This document shows, piece by piece, positions 1-7,916 of a stretch of DNA of 10,734 bases. A model generated the notes under the pieces. That model was not told the origin of the DNA, ran no database searches, and saw only the letters and a program-made list of their open reading frames with translations. The DNA is from an uncultured Porphyromonadaceae bacterium (lineage in GTDB: Bacteria; Bacteroidota; Bacteroidia; Bacteroidales; Muribaculaceae): positions 1 through 10,734 of the forward strand of contig CAMWHX010000017.1 of the NCBI GenBank assembly GCA_947174155.1. The letters run 5' to 3'. A program made the position numbers and the translations under genes. Positions within the stretch are counted from its first letter, which is position 1, and each line of letters opens with the position of its first letter.

Positions 1-269
1 TTCTCGCGGCGCAGGCGCTGCCACTCCTCCACGGCGAATGTGCGTATATCGCGGCCGTCGAAGGTCACGGTCCCCTCGTAGTCATCTCGCAGGCCGTAGA
101 GGAAGGAGGCGAAGGAGGATTTGCCCCCGCCGCTGGCCGCCTCGATCAGATAGAACTCTCCGCGACGCAGCGTCAGCTCGGTCGACCACACCTCCGACGG
201 GGGGATATTCTCAGACACAAAGACACGGGGCAGGAGCCCCGTGCACTTAATGGTATCTATGCGTGGCAT
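1..269 (-). CDS. ABC-type ATPase, N-terminal part (runs off left edge)
   Basis: Reading leftward from the ATG at 269-267, 89 codons are visible before the edge. The translation begins MPRIDTIKC and has the layout of an ABC transporter nucleotide-binding domain: a first beta-strand region, the Walker A segment AASGGGKSS at residues 44-52 with K50 as the phosphate-binding lysine, then FLYGL and GTVTFDGRDI at 66-75, the usual 'G x v x f d G x d i' strand after Walker A. The first Walker A glycine is alanine here (A44), an uncommon but tolerated change. The Q-loop, signature motif and Walker B lie outside the window, so the transported substrate cannot be judged. The start lies 5 bases after the stop of the lipoprotein gene at 275, so the two are probably co-transcribed and may work together at the envelope. 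That partnership is inferred from spacing only. Confidence 0.8.
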   Translation of the reverse strand, partial: MPRIDTIKCTGLLPRVFVSENIPPSEVWSTELTLRRGEFYLIEAASGGGKSSFASFLYGLRDDYEGTVTFDGRDIRTFAVEEWQRLRRE

Positions 270-274
270 ATTGT

Positions 275-1609
275 TCAGAGCGCGTCAGGTATAAGTTCGT
301 CAGTAGCAGCCGGGCTGAACCGGATCTCCAACTCCAAGCTTCCCGACGCAGGGCGCAGGAGGAAGAGCGCGGGCTTGGCCTTGGCACTCACGGGAGCCAC
401 TACGCATCCGGCCACACTCCCTTTCAGGAGATCGGCAAACTTATCGGAGGTCATCGCGCCCCCCTCCATAGTGCCGGAGGTGACACGCAGGGTCTTGCCG
501 TCACGCACCACCGACCCGAGGGTAGCAAGCATATTCTGCAAGGATGAGGTCCCGTCGCCGGTAGTGGCCACGGTGAGTGTAAACGCATCCTTGCCGGGAT
601 CGGTAGCGGCTACTATCGTGCCGTCGATCGGACGGAAGATCTCGGTGATCTCAGCCGGCATCCCTCCGCCGAAGGTCGAAACCATCTTGTTGAGGCTGTC
701 GATAAGCTTGGAGGGGACGGCTATGGCGGCCATTATATCAGCGGCTGGAGCCACCTTCTTGACGGCGTCGCCATCCACCTTGCCTACGGGGAGGAGATAC
801 TTGGCGGGAGAGAATTTGTCGTTGAGCAGGCTCAGGGTCAGCGTCAGCTGCTCATCTTTGCCATAGTCTCCGCGCAGGCTCAGGTAGGAAGGATTCTCGA
901 AGAGGGCCGACATGGCCATGCTCAGCATACCGACCTCCGAGGAGCGCATGAGGCCACGCGAAGTGGCCAGATGGATCATAGCCGGGATCTCGGCCACTCC
1001 GTTGAAGTCATTCTTCAACTCGGTCAGCGACTCGGCTCCGTCGTTGGAGAGATAGCTCTTCTTCTCGCTCAGATCAGCGAATTTATTTATCACTTCGGGG
1101 CGCGCCTCATATTGGAGCGCCACCCAAAGCTGATTGCCCTTGATGGCCCACTTGTCATTGATCCAGACACCGCTCTGCTCGGTCATCGAGGTGTGGAGCA
1201 TGGAGTCGAGTCCGGCGCGCATACGGTCGGGGTTGTCCAGGAGGACAGTGACGTAGGGCTGGTCAGTCACGAAGGCCACGGCAGCCTCGTAGGCCATCCC
1301 GAGGTCGCCGGAGGCGAGACGATAGAGGGTCTGACGCACGTCGACATTGTCGACGGAATCAATCATCTCCTTGACCTGAGTCGGGGGGACGGGCTTGTTA
1401 TCCTTAAATTTGAAGCCCCCCTTGTCCATGAGGGAGTGCACGTTGACCACCACTACGGCGCCGGCATCGGCGGGCACGGTGGAGAGAAGGTCGCGGGCAT
1501 CGCCCGAAGACTTTTCGGAGCAGGCGCTGAGCACGATCATCATCACGCCGAGCGTCAGCCAAGCGGCACGCGCGGCCATGCGGCGTGCCGTGATTCGGAT
1601 ACGGTTCAT
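275..1609 (-). CDS. Predicted lipoprotein, DUF4836-like
   Basis: A 444-residue protein with a lipoprotein signal: basic N-terminus (MNRIRITARRMAAR), hydrophobic stretch at about 16-28, and lipobox LSAC with the acylated cysteine at residue 30. The mature part opens with SSGDARDLLSTVPADAGAVV at about residues 34-53, resembling the start of the Bacteroidales DUF4836 family ('...iP.da..v..vn...l..k.g'). This assignment is from memory of the family, not a search. The rest alternates short hydrophobic strands and polar loops, without transmembrane segments or recognisable catalytic motifs; residues 'GTIVAATDPGKDAFTLTV' near 330-350 look like a repeated beta-rich module. No enzymatic function can be assigned. 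It is predicted to be anchored in the inner or outer membrane facing the periplasm or surface. It is the first gene of a leftward unit with the ABC ATPase, and a -7 type promoter lies about 50 bases upstream. Confidence 0.75.
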   Translation of the reverse strand: MNRIRITARRMAARAAWLTLGVMMIVLSACSEKSSGDARDLLSTVPADAGAVVVVNVHSLMDKGGFKFKDNKPVPPTQVKEMIDSVDNVDVRQTLYRLASGDLGMAYEAAVAFVTDQPYVTVLLDNPDRMRAGLDSMLHTSMTEQSGVWINDKWAIKGNQLWVALQYEARPEVINKFADLSEKKSYLSNDGAESLTELKNDFNGVAEIPAMIHLATSRGLMRSSEVGMLSMAMSALFENPSYLSLRGDYGKDEQLTLTLSLLNDKFSPAKYLLPVGKVDGDAVKKVAPAADIMAAIAVPSKLIDSLNKMVSTFGGGMPAEITEIFRPIDGTIVAATDPGKDAFTLTVATTGDGTSSLQNMLATLGSVVRDGKTLRVTSGTMEGGAMTSDKFADLLKGSVAGCVVAPVSAKAKPALFLLRPASGSLELEIRFSPAATDELIPDAL

Positions 1610-1657
1610 AGAGGATATCTGTATGTTGGTATATTTTTTATTTGCTTGTTATGTCTG

Positions 1658-1665
1658 CAAAGTTA
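1658..1665 (-). promoter_or_regulatory. Bacteroidetes-type -7 box (TAACTTTG) for the lipoprotein gene
   Basis: On the minus strand the sequence TAACTTTGCA matches the Bacteroidetes sigma-ABfr -7 consensus TAnnTTTG exactly. It would place transcription start near 1650 and give a leader of about 40 bases before the ATG at 1609. No TTTG -33 element is present at the expected 19-21 base spacing, so the call rests on the -7 box and its position. Confidence 0.5.
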
Positions 1666-1782
1666 ATGATTTTTTGGCAATAAGACCCTTATCATACAAG
1701 AAATGTTTTCCGGCAAGCCCCCTGTTATGCAATTTATTCGACACCTGATGCGAATATTCACACACTTCCTCACGTTATCTGT

Positions 1783-1788
1783 AAGGAG
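1783..1788 (+). promoter_or_regulatory. Shine-Dalgarno-like AAGGAG before an alternative aminotransferase start
   Basis: AAGGAG lies 4 bases before an in-frame ATG at 1793. Using that start would add 16 residues (beginning MRKITSSIC) to the aminotransferase starting at 1841. Bacteroidetes rarely rely on Shine-Dalgarno pairing, and homologues typically begin close to the 1841 methionine, so the match may be chance. It is the only clear one I noticed near a start in the window. Confidence 0.3.
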
Positions 1789-1840
1789 ACCTATGCGCAA
1801 AATCACTTCCAGCATCTGCGTCTCCGTCAAGACTACGCTT

Positions 1841-3040
1841 ATGATACAGATATCCAACCGTGTCAAGGCACTCGCCTCATCAGCCACTCTGGCTATGTCG
1901 CAGAAGAGCGCCGAACTGAAAGCCGCAGGCATCGACGTCATCAACATGGCCGTGGGGGAACCCGATTTCGACACTCCCGGGTATATCAAGGAGGCCGCCT
2001 GCCGTGCCATCGCCGACAACTACTCGCGCTATACCCCCGTCAGCGGATATATGTCGCTCCGCCGCGCGATAGCCGATAAGCTCCGCTCCGAAAACGGGCT
2101 GAACTATGAGCCTGCTCAGATCGTGGTGGGTAATGGAGCCAAACAGGAACTCTGCAACGTGCTGCTAACCTTGATAAACCCGGGCGATGAGGTCATCATT
2201 CCTGTCCCGGCGTGGGTCAGCTACGTGGAGATGGTGCGCCTCGCCGAGGGTGTCACCGTGCCGGTCGCCACTTCTTTGGAGTCGAACTTCAAGATCACTC
2301 CGGAGCAGCTGGAGGCGGCCATCACCGACCGTACCCGCGCCTTCCTCATTAACTCCCCCTCCAACCCCACGGGCAGCGTCTACACTCCCGAAGAACTGGA
2401 AGCCCTCGCCGCCGTCTTGCGCCGTCATCCCCGCGTGATGGTCATCACCGACGACATCTATGAGCATATTACCTTCATAGGCCGAGTCCACTCCATCGCC
2501 GAGATGCCGGGTATGAGCCATCGCACCGTCATCATCAACGGTGTCTCCAAGGCTTACGCCATGACCGGCTGGCGCATAGGCTTCATGGCCGGTCCCGCCG
2601 AGGTCGCCAAGGCTGTCACCAAATTGCAGGGACAGTATACCTCGGGTGCCTCTTCGATCGCTCAGAAAGCCGCCGAGGCAGCTTATATGGGGCCTCAGGA
2701 GGACCGCGAGACCATGCGCGCCGCCTTCGAGCGCCGGCGCAACCTGATCGTCTCCCTGGCGGCCGAAGTGCCGGGATGGAAATGCAACGTCCCCCAGGGT
2801 GCCTTCTACCTCTTCCCCGACATCTCTGCCTATATCGGGCGCCGTCTGGGGGACAGGAAGATTCGTACCGGGGCGGACTATGTGATGTATCTCCTCGAAG
2901 AGGCTCATGTAGCCACAGTGGATGGTGAGGCTTTCTGCTGTCCGGGTCATCTGCGTCTGAGCTATGCCACCTCCGACGATAATATACGCGAGGCCATGCG
3001 TCGCATCCGCGAGGCCGGTATTGCTCTGCTCAATGGCTGA
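1841..3040 (+). CDS. aspC: PLP-dependent aspartate-type aminotransferase (class I, subgroup Ib)
   Basis: A 399-residue fold-type I aminotransferase, cytoplasmic, moving an amino group between aspartate (or a related amino acid) and 2-oxoglutarate through pyridoxal phosphate. Visible landmarks: SNR near the N-terminus, GEPDFDTP at about 39-46, the substrate-loop tryptophan W125 in PAWVSY, NSPSNPTG at 171-178 with N175, DDIYE at 204-208 giving the pyridine-binding aspartate D204 and Y207, the Schiff-base lysine K237 in SKAYAMTGWR, and R372 in HLRLSYA for the substrate carboxylate. Length fits the family (about 395-400). I chose 1841 because homologues start two or three residues before the 'xSNR' motif. 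The frame stays open upstream to 1703, and a start at 1793 with AAGGAG is possible. The stop overlaps the next gene by 8 bases, indicating translational coupling. Exact substrate preference (aspartate versus aromatic or other) cannot be read from sequence. Confidence 0.9.
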   Translation: MIQISNRVKALASSATLAMSQKSAELKAAGIDVINMAVGEPDFDTPGYIKEAACRAIADNYSRYTPVSGYMSLRRAIADKLRSENGLNYEPAQIVVGNGAKQELCNVLLTLINPGDEVIIPVPAWVSYVEMVRLAEGVTVPVATSLESNFKITPEQLEAAITDRTRAFLINSPSNPTGSVYTPEELEALAAVLRRHPRVMVITDDIYEHITFIGRVHSIAEMPGMSHRTVIINGVSKAYAMTGWRIGFMAGPAEVAKAVTKLQGQYTSGASSIAQKAAEAAYMGPQEDRETMRAAFERRRNLIVSLAAEVPGWKCNVPQGAFYLFPDISAYIGRRLGDRKIRTGADYVMYLLEEAHVATVDGEAFCCPGHLRLSYATSDDNIREAMRRIREAGIALLNG

Positions 3041-4103
3041 TACGAAACGTAGCGACATCCCCTCCGATTCCGTGGAGGCGGCGGCAGAGGCACTGGCGGA
3101 GCGCACGCCGCTATGGCGCCGGCTGTTGGGATGGATCATCCCGGTGGCTTGCACCGTCGCGTTGGTGTGGTATATGTTTAGCAAGGTCGATTTCGCGGCC
3201 ATGCTCGACATCATGCGCCGCGGGGTCGACTACTGGTGGATTCTGCTGGCCATGGGTATCAGCATATTCTCCCATATCTTCAGGGCTGCCCGCTGGCGTC
3301 TGCAACTCGATGCACTCGGCATCCGGGCCCCGCTGATGGCTCTCTCCTGCTCGGTCTTCGGCTGCTATGCCCTCAATCTGGTCTTCCCGCGACTGGGTGA
3401 GGTCTGGCGATGCACCTATATCGCCCGCCGTCAGCGCGCACCCTTCACCACGGTTCTGGGCTCAATGGTCGCCGACCGCCTCACCGACACGCTGACCGTG
3501 CTGACACTGACGTGCCTGGCCTTTGTAGTGGCAGCCGGGGCACTGACCTCCTTCCTGCACCGATATCCCGTGGGGCGCGATCTGGTCAATCTCATATCCT
3601 CCCCCGCGACGTGGATTATAGGTATCCTCGTCGTAGGAGGGATTGCGGCAGCGGTGTGGTTTACGCGACGCTCGGCCCTGACCCGGCGCCTGATAGGTTG
3701 GGTCAGGGAGATGTGGCAGGGGTTTGCGGTTATCGTCCGTATGCCTCACCGCGGGCGCTTCCTGCTGCTGACACTCTGCATCTGGGGATGCTATTTCATA
3801 CAGCTGTATGTAGCTTTCTTCGCCTTCCCCTTCACTCGGGCTCTCTGCTCGGAGCCTTCGCTCGCCTTCGGTCTGGTCCCCTGTCTGGTGGCCTTCGTGC
3901 TCAGTTCGATCGGAATGGCCATCCCCTCCAACGGTGGTCTGGGCCCCTGGAACATCGCCGTTATGTTTGGTCTGGCCGTCTACGGTATCACCGACGCGCA
4001 GGGCACCGCCTTCTCCATGCTGCAATGGAGCGGACAGACGGTGATGCTCATACTTTTAGGTATCTTTACGATGATATACGTGTCACGCTCCTCCCGATCG
4101 TGA
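3033..4103 (+). CDS. Flippase-like integral membrane protein (YbhN / LPG-synthase TM-domain family)
   Basis: A 356-residue polytopic membrane protein. Hydrophobic segments appear at roughly 30-50, 66-84, 101-120, 150-172, 193-211, 243-268, 278-297, 305-320 and 332-350. The family signature is clear: NLVFPRLGEVWRC at about 115-127 followed by VADRLTD at 146-152, corresponding to the conserved 'N..lP.r.GE..R' and 'ER..D' elements of the UPF0104/YbhN group, and PSNGGLGPWN at about 298-307 near the C-terminus. The group is related to the flippase half of MprF (lysyl-phosphatidylglycerol synthase) but lacks the aminoacyltransferase domain. Its substrate in Bacteroidetes is not known to me. The start ATG at 3033 lies inside the end of the aminotransferase gene (8-base overlap). 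An in-frame ATG at 2964 exists but would give a non-family extension running through the upstream gene. Confidence 0.85.
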   Translation: MADTKRSDIPSDSVEAAAEALAERTPLWRRLLGWIIPVACTVALVWYMFSKVDFAAMLDIMRRGVDYWWILLAMGISIFSHIFRAARWRLQLDALGIRAPLMALSCSVFGCYALNLVFPRLGEVWRCTYIARRQRAPFTTVLGSMVADRLTDTLTVLTLTCLAFVVAAGALTSFLHRYPVGRDLVNLISSPATWIIGILVVGGIAAAVWFTRRSALTRRLIGWVREMWQGFAVIVRMPHRGRFLLLTLCIWGCYFIQLYVAFFAFPFTRALCSEPSLAFGLVPCLVAFVLSSIGMAIPSNGGLGPWNIAVMFGLAVYGITDAQGTAFSMLQWSGQTVMLILLGIFTMIYVSRSSRS

Positions 4104-4123
4104 CTAATTTAAACTGACTTCTT

Positions 4124-4729
4124 ATGCTTTTCAAGCCTGCTGACGACGAGAGTCTTGAAGACAACGAACCCAATGACTTCTTCGAAAATACTCCCCCACC
4201 CGAGGAGAAACCTGTCGTGCCCAAACGCCCCGACCCTAAGCCGGAAGATCCCGATTACTGGACCGGGGAGGAATCGGAGTTTGAGCATCTCACTCCGGAG
4301 GTGCGCAGCCGCCGCACATGGCTGTGGATCGGGAGTGCCCTCACCGTGGTGCTTCTGCTGACGGCCTTCTATATGCGTTTCTTCTCACCATATATCGATG
4401 ACGCGGTGCAGTATGGCTACGTAGAGAGTATTCATAGTCAGGGCGTTGTATTCAAGACGTATGAGGGTATACTCCTCCCCTACAAGGAACTTCATGACAC
4501 CACACGCCTCTACAGCCGCGATTTCATCTTCACGGCCAAGGATGCACACGTAGCCGCCCAGCTGAGGCGTATGCAGCTTGCCGGGCTACCGGTAGTGGTC
4601 CACTATCGCCGCTACCACGCCACCCTCCCCTGGCGTGGAGAGGCCCGCACGGTGATAATGGCCGTCGACACCGCTGACCCGCGGAAGATCCTCCCGCCGG
4701 AGTTCCGTCCGGGGCGCCTGCGCCGGTAA
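4124..4729 (+). CDS. Single-pass membrane protein of unknown function
   Basis: A 201-residue protein with three parts. Residues 1-62 are acidic and proline-rich (PPPEEKPVVPKRPDPKPEDP), probably disordered. A single transmembrane helix lies at about 65-87, preceded by RSRR, which by the positive-inside rule keeps the N-terminus in the cytoplasm. Residues 88-201 are probably periplasmic. The start of that domain, GYVESIHSQGVVFKTYEG at about 98-115, resembles small Bacteroidetes membrane proteins with a 'G.v..f...G..fkTyEG' motif that are often labelled hypothetical. This resemblance is from memory. No catalytic motif is seen. It follows the flippase-like gene by 20 bases and is likely in the same transcript. 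A 95-base gap with no clear promoter or terminator separates it from rdgB. Confidence 0.8.
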   Translation: MLFKPADDESLEDNEPNDFFENTPPPEEKPVVPKRPDPKPEDPDYWTGEESEFEHLTPEVRSRRTWLWIGSALTVVLLLTAFYMRFFSPYIDDAVQYGYVESIHSQGVVFKTYEGILLPYKELHDTTRLYSRDFIFTAKDAHVAAQLRRMQLAGLPVVVHYRRYHATLPWRGEARTVIMAVDTADPRKILPPEFRPGRLRR

Positions 4730-4824
4730 GTTTATACTGCCCCGCCATGCGAGAAAATCCGGTGGGTCGGTGACTGAATCCCTCGCCATGCAATAAGTAA
4801 TTAGCGGATACGTTGATATATATA

Positions 4825-5415
4825 ATGAAACGAGAGATAGTATTCGCAACCAACAATCCCCATAAGTTAAGCGAGGTCCGCGCCATGGCCGGAGATCGCT
4901 TCCATATCATGTCGCTCGCCGAGATCGGATGTCACGACGACATACCCGAGACCGCCGACACGCTGACCGGTAATGCTCTTATCAAGGCCCGTTGGGTCAA
5001 GGAGCGTTACGGCTATGACTGTTTCGCCGATGACACCGGACTGATGGTCGACGTCCTCGACGGAGCTCCGGGTGTCTATTCGGCCCGCTTCGCCGGCGAG
5101 GGATGTACTCCTGATGATAATATCGACCTCCTCCTCTCCCGCCTCGAAGGGGTCGAGCCGGAGCGTCGCACCGCCAGATTCTCAACCGTCATAGCCCTGC
5201 TCATGGATGGAGAAGAACACCTCTTCACCGGATCTGTCGAGGGCTCCATAGCCACTGACCGGCATGGCGCCGAGGGATTCGGATATGATCCCATATTTAT
5301 CGCCGCCGAGAGTGGCAAGCGCTTTGCCGACATGAGCGCCGAAGCTAAGAATGCAATCTCTCACCGTGGCCGCGCCACACGTGCACTGTTTGACTTTTTG
5401 ACCGACTGTAAATGA
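4825..5415 (+). CDS. rdgB: RdgB/HAM1 dITP/XTP pyrophosphatase
   Basis: A 196-residue member of the Ham1/RdgB family, which hydrolyses non-canonical purine nucleoside triphosphates (dITP, ITP, XTP) to monophosphate and pyrophosphate in the cytoplasm and so keeps deaminated bases out of DNA and RNA. Signatures in order: TNNPHKLSEV at 9-18 (phosphate-binding loop with K14), ETADTLTGNA at 42-51, FADDTGL at 67-73 with the metal and catalytic aspartates D69 and D70, SARFAGE at 86-92, GFGYDPIF at 151-158 (base recognition) and SHRGRA at 179-184. Length is normal. I chose the ATG at 4825, which puts the TNN motif at the family position. An in-frame ATG at 4813 would add only MIYI. The stop TGA overlaps the next gene's ATG in the sequence ATGA, so translation of the two is probably coupled. 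Confidence 0.96.
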   Translation: MKREIVFATNNPHKLSEVRAMAGDRFHIMSLAEIGCHDDIPETADTLTGNALIKARWVKERYGYDCFADDTGLMVDVLDGAPGVYSARFAGEGCTPDDNIDLLLSRLEGVEPERRTARFSTVIALLMDGEEHLFTGSVEGSIATDRHGAEGFGYDPIFIAAESGKRFADMSAEAKNAISHRGRATRALFDFLTDCK

Positions 5416-7916
5416 AAAGATACCTCTCCCTTGCCGCCTGTATCCTGATGTGTGTGCTATCATTCGCCGCCACACCGGGCACATGGCGTATGCATACACC
5501 CTTCGGCGATAAACCCACCGTCATCGCCGACACTCCCGACCGAACCTATTTCATGGCTCTCGCCCAGGTTCACGACCCGAGCGTCCCCTCCAACCGCGAG
5601 CCATTGACCACCATCTTTGTCTATGACAAGGAGGGTGATGAACTGCGTTCTATCAACAGTGACAATCTGCTGTCGGAGAATATCGCCCGCACCATGGCCT
5701 ATAATCCTCATCGCCGCTACCTGCTGGTCGTATATGAGAATTACAACATAGACCTTATTTTCGACTCTGGCAAGGTGGTCAATATACCGGCCCTCAAAGA
5801 TGTAGCTTTGTCGGGAAGCAAGGAGGTGGGTGCCATCACTTTTGACTACGATCTGCCTCGCGCTTATATGGCCACAGACTTCGGATATGTCATCATCAAT
5901 GATGACAAAGGTGAGATATTGGAAACCCGTAACTATGGCAAGCCCCTCGGCAGCCTCGCCCGCATGGACGACAAGATGCTGATAGCCGTGGATGGCCGAC
6001 TCCTCCATGCCCCCTTATCCTCCCCCCGCTTCTCGCTCGATGACTACACTGAGGTCGAGGGGATTGAGGGTGTGACCCGTGTGCTTCCGCTAAGCGACAA
6101 ACAGGCCGCCACACTCTGTCCCGACGCCGAGGAGAAGGCAGTGCGTCTGATCTGGCGCAACGGTGCCGGAGAGTTCCGTGTTGGCGCGGCGCTTATGCCT
6201 GTCTCCGACAGCAACTTCTCAGCCAACCGCGACGGATACCTCATCACCGTCCCCGCATGGGTCAGCCAGCTCCGTTCCGACGGCACATATACCCGCCAGT
6301 TGCGTCGTGCCGATTACGGTCTTCCGGCCGGCAGCTGGGACTTCAAGGAGTTCTGGTTTGCCGATCGTTATAAGGGGTTCTGGTCCAAGACCATGGAACC
6401 CACTCAGGATCAGGCCGGCGTCTGGACCCTCACACGCGACACGATGCTCCCCGATACTCCCGGCGTATTGCTGACCGACAATCTGACTTATTCCCCGAAA
6501 TACGGTATGCTGGCCAACAGCCGCGGTGTGCGCTCTTATCTCACATCCGGCGGTCTGCGTGCCCCTATCCTCCTCTCCGGTCTCAAGAATCAGTCATGGA
6601 CCATGTATGGTCTCCCCTATACCAATCCCGACATGCAGGATATCTTCTATAACCCTGCCGGTATAGCCATAGACCCCGATAATCCTGACATCATCTATAT
6701 GGGCTCCTATACGAAGGGTGTGCTCCGCATGGACCTCACCAATCCCGAAGACCTGCTCCATATGTCCCACCCCTCCGACGCCGCGGCCTCGAAGCCGGGA
6801 TTCGTAGTCGTGCGCCCCGATGATCCGCTGTGGAACGTCTGCCGATTCTCCACCCCCCGCTTCGACAACCAGGGAAACCTCTGGTCTACCAACTACCAGT
6901 ACAGTACCCCGGATAGTGTGAAGGCCAGGGATGGTGAGAACCTCCAGATCTGGCTCTGGAAAGCAGAGGATAGACGTGCTTCCAAGGATGCCGCCTCCTG
7001 CCGCCCCTGGACCTACTGGACCGTCAAGGGTCTGACACCGCGTCAGTGTGAGATATGGCCTCTGAATTCATACAAAAATCTACTGCTCGTAGCCCCCAAC
7101 GGCAACGAGCAGTCTCTCGCCCTGATTGACACCCGCGGCACACTCGACACCGATGCCGATGACAATGTGATCATTGTGCGGGGTCCCCATGACCAGGATG
7201 GCAACTCCGTGACCATCAAAGTGGTGAGTGCCGTCCTCGACGATCCTCAGACAGGTCTTGTCTGGGTCGGTCACCGCGAGGGAGTGGTCACTATCAGCCC
7301 CAACACCCTCGCCAATGACCCATCTCGTGTCAACCGTATCAAGGTCGCTCGCAACGATGGCACCTCCCTGGCCGACTACCTCCTCGACGGTGTCAACGTC
7401 ACCGATATCATAGCCGACCCGAAAGGACGCAAGTGGTTTGCCACCCTCGGTGGCGGCGTAGTAGTTACCTCGCGCGACGGTCGTGAGATCCTCTTCACCC
7501 TTACCACCGACAACAGCGCCCTCCCCTCCAACGACGTCTACAAGCTCTGCTACGACCCCTCCACCAACTCCGTCATGGTAGGCACCGCCCTGGGTCTGGC
7601 GCAGTACTACCCTAACGGTGAGGGTGTGGCCGATGGAGACATCTCCTCGGTGCGCGCCTATCCCAATCCCGTGCGACCCGACTACTATGGATGGGTGACC
7701 ATCGACGGTCTCACGGACGGCGCCGTAGTCAAGATAGCCGATGCCAACGGCCACGTCATCAGAGATCTCGGCTCAGTCTCGGGAGGATCTGTACAATGGG
7801 ACACCACCGGTCCCGACGGTAGCCGCGTATCCAGCGGAGTCTACCACGTCTTAGTCTCCGCAGGCCCCGACGACAAAGCCGCCGGCGCAGTCACGAGCAT
7901 CCTGGTGATGAAGTGA
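5412..7916 (+). CDS. PorZ-like beta-propeller surface protein with T9SS-type C-terminal domain
   Basis: An 834-residue secreted protein. Residues 1-19 are a signal peptide (basic MKRY, hydrophobic core, cleavage near SFA-AT), followed directly by TPGTWRMHTPFGD, the 'GTWR.H.p' opening seen in PorZ-type proteins. The body is rich in propeller-like strands; blade motifs typical of two-component-regulator propellers are clear at about 420-445 (NPDNPDIIYMGSYTKGVLRM), 481-497 (TPRFDNQGNLWSTNY), 607-626 and 666-690 (ADPKGRKWFATLGGGVVVTS). The tail from about 746 has YPNPVRPDYYGWVTIDGL, KIADANG, a WDTTGPDGSRVSSGVYHVLV repeat-strand and a terminal ILVMK, i.e. a T9SS C-terminal domain of the PorZ kind. 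In Porphyromonas gingivalis PorZ is part of the T9SS attachment machinery at the cell surface, but no other T9SS gene lies here. Orthology to PorZ is likely but not certain; a generic propeller protein is the alternative. Its last 8 codons, stop included, sit inside a 28-bp inverted repeat. Confidence 0.8.
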   Translation: MKRYLSLAACILMCVLSFAATPGTWRMHTPFGDKPTVIADTPDRTYFMALAQVHDPSVPSNREPLTTIFVYDKEGDELRSINSDNLLSENIARTMAYNPHRRYLLVVYENYNIDLIFDSGKVVNIPALKDVALSGSKEVGAITFDYDLPRAYMATDFGYVIINDDKGEILETRNYGKPLGSLARMDDKMLIAVDGRLLHAPLSSPRFSLDDYTEVEGIEGVTRVLPLSDKQAATLCPDAEEKAVRLIWRNGAGEFRVGAALMPVSDSNFSANRDGYLITVPAWVSQLRSDGTYTRQLRRADYGLPAGSWDFKEFWFADRYKGFWSKTMEPTQDQAGVWTLTRDTMLPDTPGVLLTDNLTYSPKYGMLANSRGVRSYLTSGGLRAPILLSGLKNQSWTMYGLPYTNPDMQDIFYNPAGIAIDPDNPDIIYMGSYTKGVLRMDLTNPEDLLHMSHPSDAAASKPGFVVVRPDDPLWNVCRFSTPRFDNQGNLWSTNYQYSTPDSVKARDGENLQIWLWKAEDRRASKDAASCRPWTYWTVKGLTPRQCEIWPLNSYKNLLLVAPNGNEQSLALIDTRGTLDTDADDNVIIVRGPHDQDGNSVTIKVVSAVLDDPQTGLVWVGHREGVVTISPNTLANDPSRVNRIKVARNDGTSLADYLLDGVNVTDIIADPKGRKWFATLGGGVVVTSRDGREILFTLTTDNSALPSNDVYKLCYDPSTNSVMVGTALGLAQYYPNGEGVADGDISSVRAYPNPVRPDYYGWVTIDGLTDGAVVKIADANGHVIRDLGSVSGGSVQWDTTGPDGSRVSSGVYHVLVSAGPDDKAAGAVTSILVMK

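Noticed and set aside
1620..1700. Plus-strand promoter for the aminotransferase in the AT-rich stretch
   Set aside because: TTTG is present but no TAnnTTTG lies at the right spacing on the plus strand; near-matches such as TATATTTT are not convincing.
1703..1840. Extending the aminotransferase to the first ATG of the frame at 1703
   Set aside because: The extra 46 residues match no family extension and run through the intergenic promoter region; homologues start near 1841.
2165..3214. Long open frame on the minus strand (349 codons) under the aminotransferase gene
   Set aside because: It is a shadow of a well-supported gene in GC-rich sequence. It has a low-complexity G/H/D-rich translation, no family resemblance and no promoter.
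4740..4800. Inverted and direct copies of CGCCATGC between 4743 and 4794 as a possible terminator or operator
   Set aside because: The stem would be about 8 pairs with a bulge and a loop of nearly 30 bases, and there is no T run. Chance is likely in GC-rich sequence.
7080..7754. Long minus-strand open frame (224 codons) inside the propeller gene
   Set aside because: The plus-strand frame has clear propeller motifs through the same interval; the antisense translation is V/G-repetitive and typical of codon-bias shadows.
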